Shown here in pieces: positions 1 through 6,669 of a stretch of 23,633 nt of DNA. The translations under genes were made by a program, and so were the position numbers. The stretch lies in NCBI GenBank assembly GCA_022827045.1, contig JAJDTQ010000115.1, positions 1 through 23,633 of the forward strand, given 5' to 3'. Within the stretch, counting starts at the first letter, position 1, and every line of letters starts with the position of its first letter. Origin of the DNA: Candidatus Binatia bacterium (GTDB lineage: Bacteria > Desulfobacterota_B > Binatia > UBA9968 > JAJDTQ01). The notes under the pieces are model-generated. The model saw only the letters and a program-made list of their open reading frames with translations, was not told where the DNA came from and searched no databases.

Positions 1-462
1 ATCCGCGACCTGGGCTATCCCGCCTGGGCCCACCACAACGGCGTCCGGGAAGTGCAGGCCATCCCGGTCTTCTACCAGGTCGGCTTCGGCGAGCTGGGCC
101 GGCACGGCAGCCTCATCAACGAGAAGTACGGCGCGGACTTCAGGCCGGGGATGGTCAGCACCGACCTGCCGCTGGACGTAGACGAGCCGCGGGAGTTCGG
201 GGTCCAGGACTTCTGCATGAACTGCAACGTATGCATGCAGAACTGCCCGGGCGATGCGATTCCCGAGGACTACGTGGTCACCGACGGCATCAAGCGCTGG
301 CTGATCGACCTGGAGAAGTGCTATCCGTACTCCCGCCTGCGTGACGAGTACTGCCACCTGTGCGTTGACGTCTGCCCCTACAACGTGCGCAGCCACCGCA
401 CCACGTTCAAGACCTTTATGAAGGAACGCAAGCGCGTCGGCTACAAGACCCCGAAGTACTGA
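1..462 (+). CDS. Reductive-dehalogenase-like 4Fe-4S protein, C-terminal part
   Basis: The reading frame is open from the first base, so the N-terminus lies outside the window and about 153 residues are visible. They include a GFGELGRHG stretch and a TDLPLDVD stretch, as in the C-terminal half of RdhA/QueG-like corrinoid iron-sulfur proteins. Two ferredoxin motifs follow. The first is CxxCxxCxxxCP (CMNCNVCMQNCP). The second begins at a Cys 12 residues before CHLCVDVCP. In that superfamily the two clusters pass electrons to a cobalamin at the active site. The cobalamin-binding part and any Tat signal are outside the window, so respiratory dehalogenase, cytosolic catabolic dehalogenase or another reductase cannot be separated. 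No membrane-anchor gene (RdhB-type) follows. The family call is fairly secure; the substrate is unknown. Confidence 0.75.
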   Translation: MRDLGYPAWAHHNGVREVQAIPVFYQVGFGELGRHGSLINEKYGADFRPGMVSTDLPLDVDEPREFGVQDFCMNCNVCMQNCPGDAIPEDYVVTDGIKRWLIDLEKCYPYSRLRDEYCHLCVDVCPYNVRSHRTTFKTFMKERKRVGYKTPKY

Positions 463-471
463 AGGCGCTTC

Positions 472-642
472 GTGGACAAGTTCTACCTGCAGGAGCACAG
501 GCCGGACGGCGAGGTCAGCACCGTGGGACTCTTCTACTCCCGCCAGGAGGTGGAAGAAGTCATCGCCCAGCTCCGCGAGTTGCCCGAGAAGCAGGGCTGC
601 GAATACGTCCTGGTGCCGCCCCCTGACAATCCGTCACCTTGA
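472..642 (+). CDS. Small hypothetical protein (56 aa)
   Basis: A GTG-started ORF begins 9 bases after the stop of the iron-sulfur gene and in the same frame. It has a plausible GAAGG ribosome site six bases ahead of the GTG. The product is charged and soluble, with a predicted helix around the stretch RQEVEEVIAQLRELPE and no cysteines likely to bind a cofactor except one Cys near the end. I do not recognise a family. It could be a small partner co-transcribed with the dehalogenase-like gene, or a chance ORF. Because it lies in frame with the upstream gene, a derived stop codon in a once longer protein is also possible. Confidence 0.4.
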   Translation: MDKFYLQEHRPDGEVSTVGLFYSRQEVEEVIAQLRELPEKQGCEYVLVPPPDNPSP

Positions 643-661
643 GGCACGCCGATACCTTGAA

Positions 662-684
662 GCCGCGGTTCCCGCTATCGCGGC
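662..684. terminator. Hairpin between convergent genes
   Basis: GCCGCG (662-667) pairs with CGCGGC (679-684) around an 11-base loop. It sits in the 47-base gap between the small plus-strand ORF and the minus-strand pilW-like stop codon. No T-run follows on either side, so this is a weak candidate for a two-way terminator. Confidence 0.3.
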
Positions 685-689
685 AACCG

Positions 690-1292
690 TCACAACCCCA
701 GGTTGGCGGGCGTCACGACCGAGCGCAGCGTGTGGGTGCGGTAGCCGTCGTTCTGCGGGTAGCGCGGGTCCCGTTTGCTCGTCCGTGCGGTTACGCTGAT
801 CCGTAGCTGCCGTATCCGGGCCGCCACGGTCGTGGTGTTGCCGGCGGCGTCGAGGTATTTGACGGCGAACCCCTCGATGTCCTCGGCCAGGGGTTGCCCG
901 CCGCCGCCCGTGTCGCGCCGGAGTTTCAGACCGTCGCTGTCGTGAAAGTAGACGATCCGTTCGTTGGCGTCGCCCAGGTCCCCGTCGCCGTTGCGGTCGG
1001 CGGCGATCACCAGGCGCGCGGGGTCGTAGGTGAGCCCGACGAACCCGGCCCGTGCGGGATCATACCCCGCCGTCCGGGCTTCCCGGATCACCATGGTCAT
1101 GGCCGCCCGGGCGTTCTGTTGCATGGCGCTGATCTGCTCCTGCAGGTCGTAGGCGGTGAGCTGGCCGGTAAAGCTCGTGGTCACCGCCGCGAGCAGTATC
1201 CCCTGGATCGCCAGGACCACCAGCAGCTCTAGGAGGGTGAACCCGCGGGCGTCCCGCCCGCCCGCCGGCGACGTTCCAGACCAGCTCTGCAT
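690..1292 (-). CDS. pilW: PilW-like type IV minor prepilin
   Basis: The product is a minor pilin that would be processed by PilD and would help prime type IV pilus assembly at the inner membrane. The N-terminus has a class III signal: a basic leader ending in Gly, then FTLLELLVVLAIQGILL, with Phe at +1 and Glu at +5 before the hydrophobic helix. The stretch after it (ISAMQQNARAAMTMVIREARTAGYDP) is typical of PilW/PilX-type pseudopilins. I chose the ATG at 1292, whose first base overlaps the upstream pilV-like stop (TGATG); a GTG three bases earlier is also possible. It is the last gene of a minus-strand run of pilD and three prepilins. About 200 aa, somewhat shorter than classic PilW. Confidence 0.8.
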   Translation of the reverse strand: MQSWSGTSPAGGRDARGFTLLELLVVLAIQGILLAAVTTSFTGQLTAYDLQEQISAMQQNARAAMTMVIREARTAGYDPARAGFVGLTYDPARLVIAADRNGDGDLGDANERIVYFHDSDGLKLRRDTGGGGQPLAEDIEGFAVKYLDAAGNTTTVAARIRQLRISVTARTSKRDPRYPQNDGYRTHTLRSVVTPANLGL

Positions 1293-1666
1293 CACCGGTC
1301 CAGCATGGTCCGGAGGACCACCGAGCGCTCGTCGCGGTCCCAGTACACCGTCACCGTGACGGTGCTCAGGCCGGCCTCCGGCACGCCCGGACGGACGTCG
1401 GTGACCCGCTTGAAGCGGGGAAAGCCGGGCAGCGTCCCGTAGCCATCCGTGGCCGGCGCCACGCCTCCGGCGCCGGGTCCCTTGAGGGCCTCGATCCGGT
1501 CCTGCGCCAGCAGGGTGGCGACCCCGTGGTCCCGGCTCTGGAGGTTGCCTTCGATGACGCCGACGGCGAGACGGCCGATGCCCAGCAGGCCCGTGGACAG
1601 GATCACCATCGCCACGAGCAGCTCGATCATGGAAAAACCCCCGCGGGACGGACGCCGCCGCTCCAT
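1292..1666 (-). CDS. pilV: PilV-like type IV minor prepilin
   Basis: The product is about 124 aa. A short leader (MERRRPSRGG) is followed by FSMIELLVAMVILSTGLLGI, with Phe at +1 and Glu at +5, the standard prepilin peptidase site and N-terminal helix. The stretch LQSRDHGVATLLAQDRIEAL matches PilV/GspI-type minor pilins. An ATG at 1702 would lengthen the leader and overlap the upstream fimU-like gene. The ATG at 1666 is preferred because it gives a ten-residue leader and follows a GAAGGGG sequence at a good distance. The gene lies 10 bases after the FimU-like stop and overlaps the PilW-like start, so the three are probably one transcript. Confidence 0.8.
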   Translation of the reverse strand: MERRRPSRGGFSMIELLVAMVILSTGLLGIGRLAVGVIEGNLQSRDHGVATLLAQDRIEALKGPGAGGVAPATDGYGTLPGFPRFKRVTDVRPGVPEAGLSTVTVTVYWDRDERSVVLRTMLDR

Positions 1667-1676
1667 GCCCGCCCCT

Positions 1677-2135
1677 TCACCGGATCCGCACGCGGCCGGC
1701 AATGCTGATGCTGACGCGCTTCGCGCCGGCGGCGTTGCTCAGGGTTATGGTGGCGAGGCTGCTGGCGGTACCCCTGGGACTGAAGACCGGATTGTTGGTG
1801 GAGGTCATCACCACGTCCGGGTAGTCATCCCGCAGGTCCCTGGTCAGCGTCCATTCGCCCGGGTCGGCGGCGCCGTCGTTGTCGGCGTCGTCGAGGATCC
1901 GGTACCGGTGGTCGTCGAGAAAGAAGATCCGGTGCCGGTTGTTTCGTTGGATGGCCTTCATGCGCGTCCACATGAGATCCCCCGTGAGTTGCCGCACCGC
2001 GCCGTTGAGACGATGCCGGGGCATTACCTTCAGGTAGCCCGGCACGGCGACGGCGAGCATGATTCCGGCCAGGGCCAGGGTGACCAGTTGGCCCAGCAAC
2101 GAGAATCCGGCGGTCGGGTTCGGCGCTTGCGGCAT
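1677..2135 (-). CDS. FimU/GspH-like minor prepilin with non-standard +5 residue
   Basis: The product is 152 aa: leader MPQAPNPTAG, then FSLLGQLVTLALAGIMLAVAVPGYL, a long hydrophobic helix, and a GspH/FimT-type globular region (LMWTRMKAIQRNNRHRIFF, later FSPRGTASS near the end). The start ATG gives a ten-residue leader ending in Gly, as required for PilD cleavage. The residue at +5 of the mature protein is Gly instead of the nearly universal Glu; the codon is GGC on the minus strand. It lies 14 bases downstream of pilD and just before the pilV-like gene. Assignment as a GspH/FimU-type pseudopilin is firm; the exact subtype is not. Confidence 0.78.
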   Translation of the reverse strand: MPQAPNPTAGFSLLGQLVTLALAGIMLAVAVPGYLKVMPRHRLNGAVRQLTGDLMWTRMKAIQRNNRHRIFFLDDHRYRILDDADNDGAADPGEWTLTRDLRDDYPDVVMTSTNNPVFSPRGTASSLATITLSNAAGAKRVSISIAGRVRIR

Positions 2136-2149
2136 CGGCGTCCCCGCCT

Positions 2150-2926
2150 TCAGGAAGTCTGGAACAGGGCGCCCAGGCACAGGAACGGGGCGAACGGCAG
2201 GGGCGTGGTCAGCGACACATCCCTTCGCAGGACCATGAGCATGATGCCGCAGAAGGTTCCGGTGAGGGCGCCCAGGAACAGGATGCCCGGGACCCCTTCC
2301 CAGCCGACGAAGGAGCCGATCATCGCCAACAATTTGACATCGCCGCCCCCCAGGCCCTCTCTTCCGGTCACCGCCCGGTAGCCGCGCGCCGTCGCCAGCA
2401 GGACCCCGGCGCCGAACAGCGCGCCCAGCAGCGAGCTCAGCGGCGACGGCCATGGCTGAATCGAGAAGGCGGGGGCGCACCACGACAGAACGAACGCCCA
2501 GGCCGTGCCGTAGACGCTGATGACGTCGGGGATGATGCCGGTCTCGAAATCGATGACAGCCGCCGCCAGCAGCGCGCCGGCGAAGGAGAGCCGGGCGATG
2601 AAGGGCGGTCCGGGGCCGAAGCGGCGGTAGCACGCCAGCGTCAGGGCGCCCGAACACATCTCGACCAGGAAGTAGCGTGGAGAGATGGGGGCGGCGCAAT
2701 GGATGCAGCGTGCCCGCAGCAGGAGGTAGCTCGCAAGGGGGACCATGGCCCGGAGCGGAAGCCTCCGGTGGCAGGAACGGCAATGGGACGCGGGGACGAG
2801 GACCGACTCGCCGGCGGGGAGCCGGGTGATGCAGACGTTCAGGAAACTGCCGAGGCAGGATCCGAGAACGAAGAGGAGAAGGCCCCGCGCCAGCTCCAGT
2901 GCCGCAATCGCCGTCGTTCCGCCCAT
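2150..2926 (-). CDS. pilD: Prepilin peptidase / N-methyltransferase PilD
   Basis: This inner-membrane aspartic protease of family A24 cleaves prepilin leaders and methylates the new N-terminus. The product is 258 aa, close to the family length, with several hydrophobic segments. Visible signatures are the N-terminal LGSFLNVCITRLP block, two CxxC pairs that form the cytosolic zinc site (CRSC and CIHC), the first catalytic aspartate in AAAVIDFETGIIPD, and the second in the GGGDVKLLAMIGSF motif (GxGD type). It lies directly upstream of the three prepilin genes on the same strand, so enzyme and substrates are probably co-expressed. No clear Shine-Dalgarno sequence precedes the ATG, but no better in-frame start was found. 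Confidence 0.93.
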   Translation of the reverse strand: MGGTTAIAALELARGLLLFVLGSCLGSFLNVCITRLPAGESVLVPASHCRSCHRRLPLRAMVPLASYLLLRARCIHCAAPISPRYFLVEMCSGALTLACYRRFGPGPPFIARLSFAGALLAAAVIDFETGIIPDVISVYGTAWAFVLSWCAPAFSIQPWPSPLSSLLGALFGAGVLLATARGYRAVTGREGLGGGDVKLLAMIGSFVGWEGVPGILFLGALTGTFCGIMLMVLRRDVSLTTPLPFAPFLCLGALFQTS

Positions 2927-2971
2927 GAACGAATAGTCGGCACCGGACCGCCAAACCTTAGAGCCTGCCGT

Positions 2972-4144
2972 CTAGGGTCTATCTTGCAACTCAAGCCACC
3001 GCCGGATCAGCGGAAAGACCTCCTTGCGGGCGTTCCTTCCGAGAATCAGGTCGAAGTGCCCGTAGCGGGTGTCCTCCTCGGGGTCCGACCAGAAGATCAT
3101 GAGGTCGCGGTCCTTGGAGGCAAGCTCCGAGTAGACCGTTTCCAGCGCTTCCGGGGGCGCGAGGGGGTCGGCCGCGCCCCCTACCAGGAGCACCGGAACG
3201 CGGATGTTGGATAACCCATCGCGGTAGCTCACGGAGCCGTCCGCGGACACGAACTCGTCCCTGTCGACGATCGTGGTCAGTTGATCCAGGACGCCGGGAT
3301 TGATCGGGATCAGGAGGGTTTCCTGCAGCTGCTGTGCGACCGTCGGGTCCATGTTCCTGGGGTTGTAGAACACGTCCTTGAGCCCCGGAAGCAGGAAGAG
3401 GTAGCGGTTCAGGCCGGATGAGCTCCAGTAGAGCAGCGCGTTCCGCAGCGTGGGGTTGCGGTCCAGCCTGAGCAGGACGTCGAGCCCGTCCTGCTCGGGG
3501 CTGTCGAAGGACATGGGTGCGGCGATGCCGACGATACCCGCCACGCCGTGTTCCGGGACCGTGCCGGCGTGGGCGAAGGCCAGGGCCCCGCCCAGCTCGT
3601 AGCCCACCACGAAGACCTCGGCCTCGCCGGTGGTCTTCCTGACGTATTCGAGGACCGCGGGAAAGTCGTCGTTCAGGATGTTGTCGAGGGTCCAGGGCTT
3701 GTTGCCCCAACCCAGGGGGTTGAGGCTCCGGCCCGTGCCGCGCAGCGACAGGTTCCAGACGTCGAACCCCGCGTCCGCCAGGTATCGGGCCAGGCTGGCC
3801 CGGCCGTAGTCGAGGAAGCCGCTGTTCACCAGCAGGCCGTGGATGAGGAGCACGGGACGCGGGTGCCGCAGGTTCTTGTTGAGGCGGAAACGCTTGGCGG
3901 AGATCTCGAACTTCGTCTCCGTGACCGCCCAGTGGCGCTCCCAGGTCACGTACTCGTCGTCCAGGGAGGCCGCCGCCACGGTTCCCGCCAGGAGGCACAG
4001 CAAAGCCGCCGCCAGGAAGGCGCGGAAGTCCCGCTTCCGGCAGCCGACGGGTTCGGACGCGGCGGACGCTTCACCCCGAGTACGGCGAGACGGGTGTGAT
4101 GTTCCTGTAGTCCACCGGCAAAGGCTCGACGTGGATGTCGGCAT
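2972..4144 (-). CDS. Exported alpha/beta hydrolase-fold protein lacking the serine nucleophile
   Basis: The 390-aa ORF has a hydrophobic segment at residues 40-59 (FRAFLAAALLCLLAGTVAAA) that looks like a Sec signal or anchor. An alpha/beta hydrolase domain follows: LLIHGLLVN near residue 100, an NLSLRGTGRS strand-turn, an acid candidate D326 in GGAADP, and the histidine H363 in RYGHFDLILG. That histidine block resembles lipases and PHA-synthase-like hydrolases. At the nucleophile elbow the sequence is G181-Y-E-L-G, with Glu where Ser, Cys or Asp would be expected. The only ATG ahead of the signal lies 74 bases inside the upstream ferritin-like gene and leaves an unusually long leader, so the true start is uncertain. 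It may be a non-hydrolytic or altered member of the fold. Confidence 0.75.
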   Translation of the reverse strand: MPTSTSSLCRWTTGTSHPSRRTRGEASAASEPVGCRKRDFRAFLAAALLCLLAGTVAAASLDDEYVTWERHWAVTETKFEISAKRFRLNKNLRHPRPVLLIHGLLVNSGFLDYGRASLARYLADAGFDVWNLSLRGTGRSLNPLGWGNKPWTLDNILNDDFPAVLEYVRKTTGEAEVFVVGYELGGALAFAHAGTVPEHGVAGIVGIAAPMSFDSPEQDGLDVLLRLDRNPTLRNALLYWSSSGLNRYLFLLPGLKDVFYNPRNMDPTVAQQLQETLLIPINPGVLDQLTTIVDRDEFVSADGSVSYRDGLSNIRVPVLLVGGAADPLAPPEALETVYSELASKDRDLMIFWSDPEEDTRYGHFDLILGRNARKEVFPLIRRWLELQDRP

Positions 4145-4919
4145 CGATCTCGGCCATGCGTGCTTCGGTCAGCGGGTTGCCGAAGGTTTCGTTGCGGAGC
4201 CTCAGGTGCGCGATGGCTTTCTCGGTGATGATGTGGCGCGCCGTCTCGAGGTCTTCGTCGTTGCGGATGGCCCGGGCGATTTGGGGAATGTGAACCGGCC
4301 CGTGGCGCATCTCGTCGTGGAAGATGACGCCCATGGCGTCGGCTATGGCCTTCTCCACGGCGCCGCCGGAGTAGGAGGTGTAGGGGAGTTCGAGGAGTTT
4401 GTTCCCCATGTAGAAAATGGCCGCCCCGGCCCCTTCGGAAAAGCCCAGCGCCACTTCCGCAAGCTCGCCGTGGGTTTCCAGGAGCCGGTGGGTGACCTCG
4501 ATCTCGGCGCTCATGGCCGGCAGGTCTGGATGCCCCCGTCGTTCCCTCTGGCAACCGGACAACGCCAGCAGCTCTTGCGGGTCCGGCCGCTCTCCCGCGA
4601 TCTGCTCCATGATGTCGGCCAGGAGCCGGTAGTGCCGCGCCTCTTCGTAGACCGACCGAGTCGACGCCTCGAGAGAATCTCGGCTTACCGCCGTTTCGAT
4701 CCGAACCAGATCAGCGGGCAGGGCCTCGATCAGCCGCTCCACCGTGCCGAGCTCCCGGGCCGCCTGCAGCTTGAGCCAGCGCAGGTCGTCCTCGCGGGTC
4801 CGGGGATTCGAGAAGTAGACCCGGACCACCTCCGCCTCCCCGGCCCACCATCGTAGCGGGGCCGCCTCCAGCACGGCGATGCGCTCTTCGAGCATTACGT
4901 CCGTCTTGATCCGCGTCAT
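4071..4919 (-). CDS. Ferritin-like putative diiron protein (paralogue A)
   Basis: The product is 282 aa from the ATG at 4919, which follows a GCGAGG ribosome site; an upstream in-frame ATG would add a tail encoded by the repeat region. The protein is mostly helical and carries the four-helix metal pattern of ferritin-like diiron proteins: Glu near residue 56, E93-A-R-H96, Glu162, and E203-M-R-H206. It is clearly homologous to the protein at 15445-16308. Both share a GEAE(I/V) block near residue 27, a YF pair, an HGPxxIxQIA block after the last ExxH, and an LR(L/M)RNE(T/Q)F stretch. It is the first gene of a minus-strand run that continues into the hydrolase-like gene. The function is unknown: redox enzyme, oxygenase and iron storage cannot be told apart, though the length argues against simple ferritin. 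Confidence 0.7.
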   Translation of the reverse strand: MTRIKTDVMLEERIAVLEAAPLRWWAGEAEVVRVYFSNPRTREDDLRWLKLQAARELGTVERLIEALPADLVRIETAVSRDSLEASTRSVYEEARHYRLLADIMEQIAGERPDPQELLALSGCQRERRGHPDLPAMSAEIEVTHRLLETHGELAEVALGFSEGAGAAIFYMGNKLLELPYTSYSGGAVEKAIADAMGVIFHDEMRHGPVHIPQIARAIRNDEDLETARHIITEKAIAHLRLRNETFGNPLTEARMAEIDADIHVEPLPVDYRNITPVSPYSG

Positions 4920-4948
4920 CGCAACCTCGCCGGAACCCGCCCATTCCA

Positions 4949-4997
4949 ACGTAACCCATGTAGCCGGTTTGAAACGTAGGCCATGTAACCGGTCTGT
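4949..4997. repeat. Two-copy tandem repeat, about 25 bp
   Basis: Units start at 4949 and 4974, each built around a CCATGTA(G/A)CCGGT core, and agree at about 19 of 24 positions. They lie 30 to 78 bases upstream of the ferritin-like start codon, in the divergent control region. Possible regulator sites or a small dispersed repeat. Confidence 0.5.
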
Positions 4998-5008
4998 ACC
5001 CATTGTCC

Positions 5009-5042
5009 CCCTCTCCCCACGGGAGAGGGCCGGGGTGAGGGC
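5009..5042. repeat. REP-like palindromic element
   Basis: CCCTCTCCC (5009-5017) pairs perfectly with GGGAGAGGG (5021-5029) around a three-base loop and is followed by CCGGGGTGAGGG. Sequences of this type occur as dispersed intergenic palindromes in many GC-rich bacterial genomes. On the minus strand it could act as a hairpin in the leader of the ferritin-like transcript. Confidence 0.6.
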
Positions 5043-5062
5043 GCCCGTCTGCAAGCACCCCG

Positions 5063-5091
5063 TTGTCCAGGGCAGGGTGATTGTATATAGA
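5063..5091 (+). promoter_or_regulatory. Candidate sigma-70 promoter for the 5178 hydrolase gene
   Basis: TTGTCC (5063-5068) and TATAGA (5086-5091) are 17 bases apart, each matching four of six consensus bases. The TATATAG patch stands out in very GC-rich surroundings. The start codon is 87 bases further on. Confidence 0.45.
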
Positions 5092-5107
5092 CCCATTCGA
5101 AAGGGTC
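5090..5107. promoter_or_regulatory. 18-bp near-perfect palindrome, candidate operator
   Basis: GACCCATTCGAAAGGGTC matches its own reverse complement at 16 of 18 positions and is centred on TTCGAA. It starts at the last bases of the candidate -10 element, so a bound repressor would cover the transcription start. A dimeric TetR-, MarR- or GntR-type regulator is an inference; none is encoded in the window. Confidence 0.45.
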
Positions 5108-5177
5108 AAGGACCGACCGGCGGGCGCGGCAAGTCCGTCGACACCCCGGTCGGCGCTTGAGGAGGGAGAGCACAACC

Positions 5178-6389
5178 ATGCGCGCGAGCACGGAAAGAAA
5201 GATGAAACGCTGGCAGGAGCAACGCTGGATACTCGACCAGGTCATCAAGGTGAGCGGCCTCGACTTCGACCAGGGACGCTCGCACAAGATGCTGCGGAAC
5301 TGCGGCCCGGGCATTGCCGGGGAACTGCGGGGTATCGGTCAGCGGGTGCAGAAGTTCACTGATTTCCCGCGCGAGTTCTCCCGCGCCGCTTACAGCCGCG
5401 AACAGAGGGGACGGGCCGCCGAGGCGCTGGGGCACACGGTGGAGGCGCGCGAGCACTACTACGTGGCGGCCACCTACTACACCGCGGCCCAGTGGGGCAT
5501 CTACGAGGACGGAAACCCGAAGCGCATGGCCTGGGCGGAGAGCAAGCGGGACTGCTACGACCGCTACATCGGTTTCGCGGACCATCCCATCGAGCGTGTG
5601 GACCTGTCGATGCCGGGCGGAAAGATGGCGGCGCTGCTGCATCTGCCGCACAAGCCCGCTCCGGGAGAGCGGTTCCCGTGCATCCTCTATCAGCCGGGCA
5701 TGGACGGCGTAAAGGAGGACAATCCGTTGATGGGCGACCCGCTGCTTCAGCGGGGGCTGGCGATCCTTTCCATCGACGGGCCCGGACAGGGCGAGACCCG
5801 GGAGCGCGGCATCACCTGCACCGCCTCCAACTGCGAGGACGGCGCCAGGGCGGCCTACGCCTTTCTCAAGACGCGCCGGGAGATCGACGGTGACCGCGTG
5901 GCCGTCTACGGCTCCAGCATGGGTTCCTACTGGGGCACGCGCATGGCCGCCGCCGTGCCCGAGTTCAAGGCCTGCGCGGTGGTGGGCGTGTGCATGGAGC
6001 CCACGCAGTACACCATCTTCAACACCGCCGCACCGACCTTCAAGCTCAACTACATGTACATGTCCGGCTACGACGACGAGGCCGAGTTCGACGAGTTCTG
6101 CAAGACGCTGACCCTCGGGGGGGTCGCGGCCAGGATCCAATGTCCCTACATGGTGGTGGCGGGCGAGGACGACGAGCTCTGTCCAATCGAGTACGCTTAC
6201 GAGGTGGTGGACGAGGCTACCTGCCCCAAGGTGCTCTATGTCTACGAGGGCGAACGCCACTCGCTCCGCAACCCGGCGGCCCGCACCATCGTCGTGGACT
6301 GGCTCAAGGATTGCCTCGACGGCAAGCCGGTGACGTCGGAGAAGGTCTACGTCGAGATGAGCGGGAAGGAGACCCGAACGCCGTTCTGA
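5178..6389 (+). CDS. Alpha/beta hydrolase, FrsA/DHPON-hydrolase-like
   Basis: The product is 403 aa. The ATG at 5178 follows GGAGGGAG; a TTG 21 bases earlier lies upstream of that site and is rejected. A helical N-terminal region of about 140 residues precedes the hydrolase core. That layout is seen in 2,6-dihydroxypseudooxynicotine hydrolase and related C-C bond hydrolases and esterases. Core features are SIDGPGQGET, the nucleophile elbow G245-S-S247-M-G, an acid in GEDDELCP (D331/D332), and histidine H361 in EGERHS. The triad is complete. No signal peptide is seen, so it is probably cytosolic. It is the first gene of the plus-strand catabolic block and faces the ferritin-like gene across a shared control region. 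The substrate is unknown; an ester or a C-C bond in an aromatic compound would fit the neighbours. Confidence 0.85.
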   Translation: MRASTERKMKRWQEQRWILDQVIKVSGLDFDQGRSHKMLRNCGPGIAGELRGIGQRVQKFTDFPREFSRAAYSREQRGRAAEALGHTVEAREHYYVAATYYTAAQWGIYEDGNPKRMAWAESKRDCYDRYIGFADHPIERVDLSMPGGKMAALLHLPHKPAPGERFPCILYQPGMDGVKEDNPLMGDPLLQRGLAILSIDGPGQGETRERGITCTASNCEDGARAAYAFLKTRREIDGDRVAVYGSSMGSYWGTRMAAAVPEFKACAVVGVCMEPTQYTIFNTAAPTFKLNYMYMSGYDDEAEFDEFCKTLTLGGVAARIQCPYMVVAGEDDELCPIEYAYEVVDEATCPKVLYVYEGERHSLRNPAARTIVVDWLKDCLDGKPVTSEKVYVEMSGKETRTPF

Positions 6390-6669
6390 CGCCGAGGTGC
6401 CGTGTGTAATAAACGGCCGGCGGCCGCACTCAGGACTCAAGCGGGGTTGCCTGTCTGGTGCGCTCGCGCAGCACGCAGACTGTTGATTACAATAATCGTC
6501 CCGGCGCGTCAACGAGGTTCCTTGACAGGCCTTTCCTGACGTGGTTCATTCTGCTTCAGCCTTCGACTGACGCAGATTCGCCGAAACCGCCCCTTCACCG
6601 GTTACGACGCAAAATCCCGGCCAAGTCCCGCGGGCTGCAAACTACAAATACACGAGGAGAGTTCGTCCC
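6390..6669. other. 280-base intergenic region
   Basis: No ORF worth calling was seen. AT content is higher near 6481-6500. The stretch contains a TACAAT hexamer at 6488-6493 without a good -35 partner and the promoter candidate listed separately. The ribosome site of the aldehyde dehydrogenase gene (GAGGAG) lies near its right end. Confidence 0.5.
6522..6550 (+). promoter_or_regulatory. Weak candidate promoter for the aldehyde dehydrogenase
   Basis: A perfect TTGACA (6522-6527) is followed after 17 bases by TTCATT (6545-6550), which matches only three of six -10 positions. The start codon is 119 bases downstream. Confidence 0.3.

Noticed and set aside
460..462. Selenocysteine readthrough of the TGA between the iron-sulfur gene and the small ORF
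   Set aside because: A short GAAG/CTTC pair follows but nothing like a full SECIS hairpin, the upstream protein ends at a sensible length, and the small ORF has its own GTG and ribosome site.
4071..5096. Ferritin-like protein starting at the upstream ATG (5096) with a 341-aa product
   Set aside because: The extra 59 residues are encoded by the tandem repeat and REP-like hairpin, and the paralogue length fits the start at 4919, which has a ribosome site.
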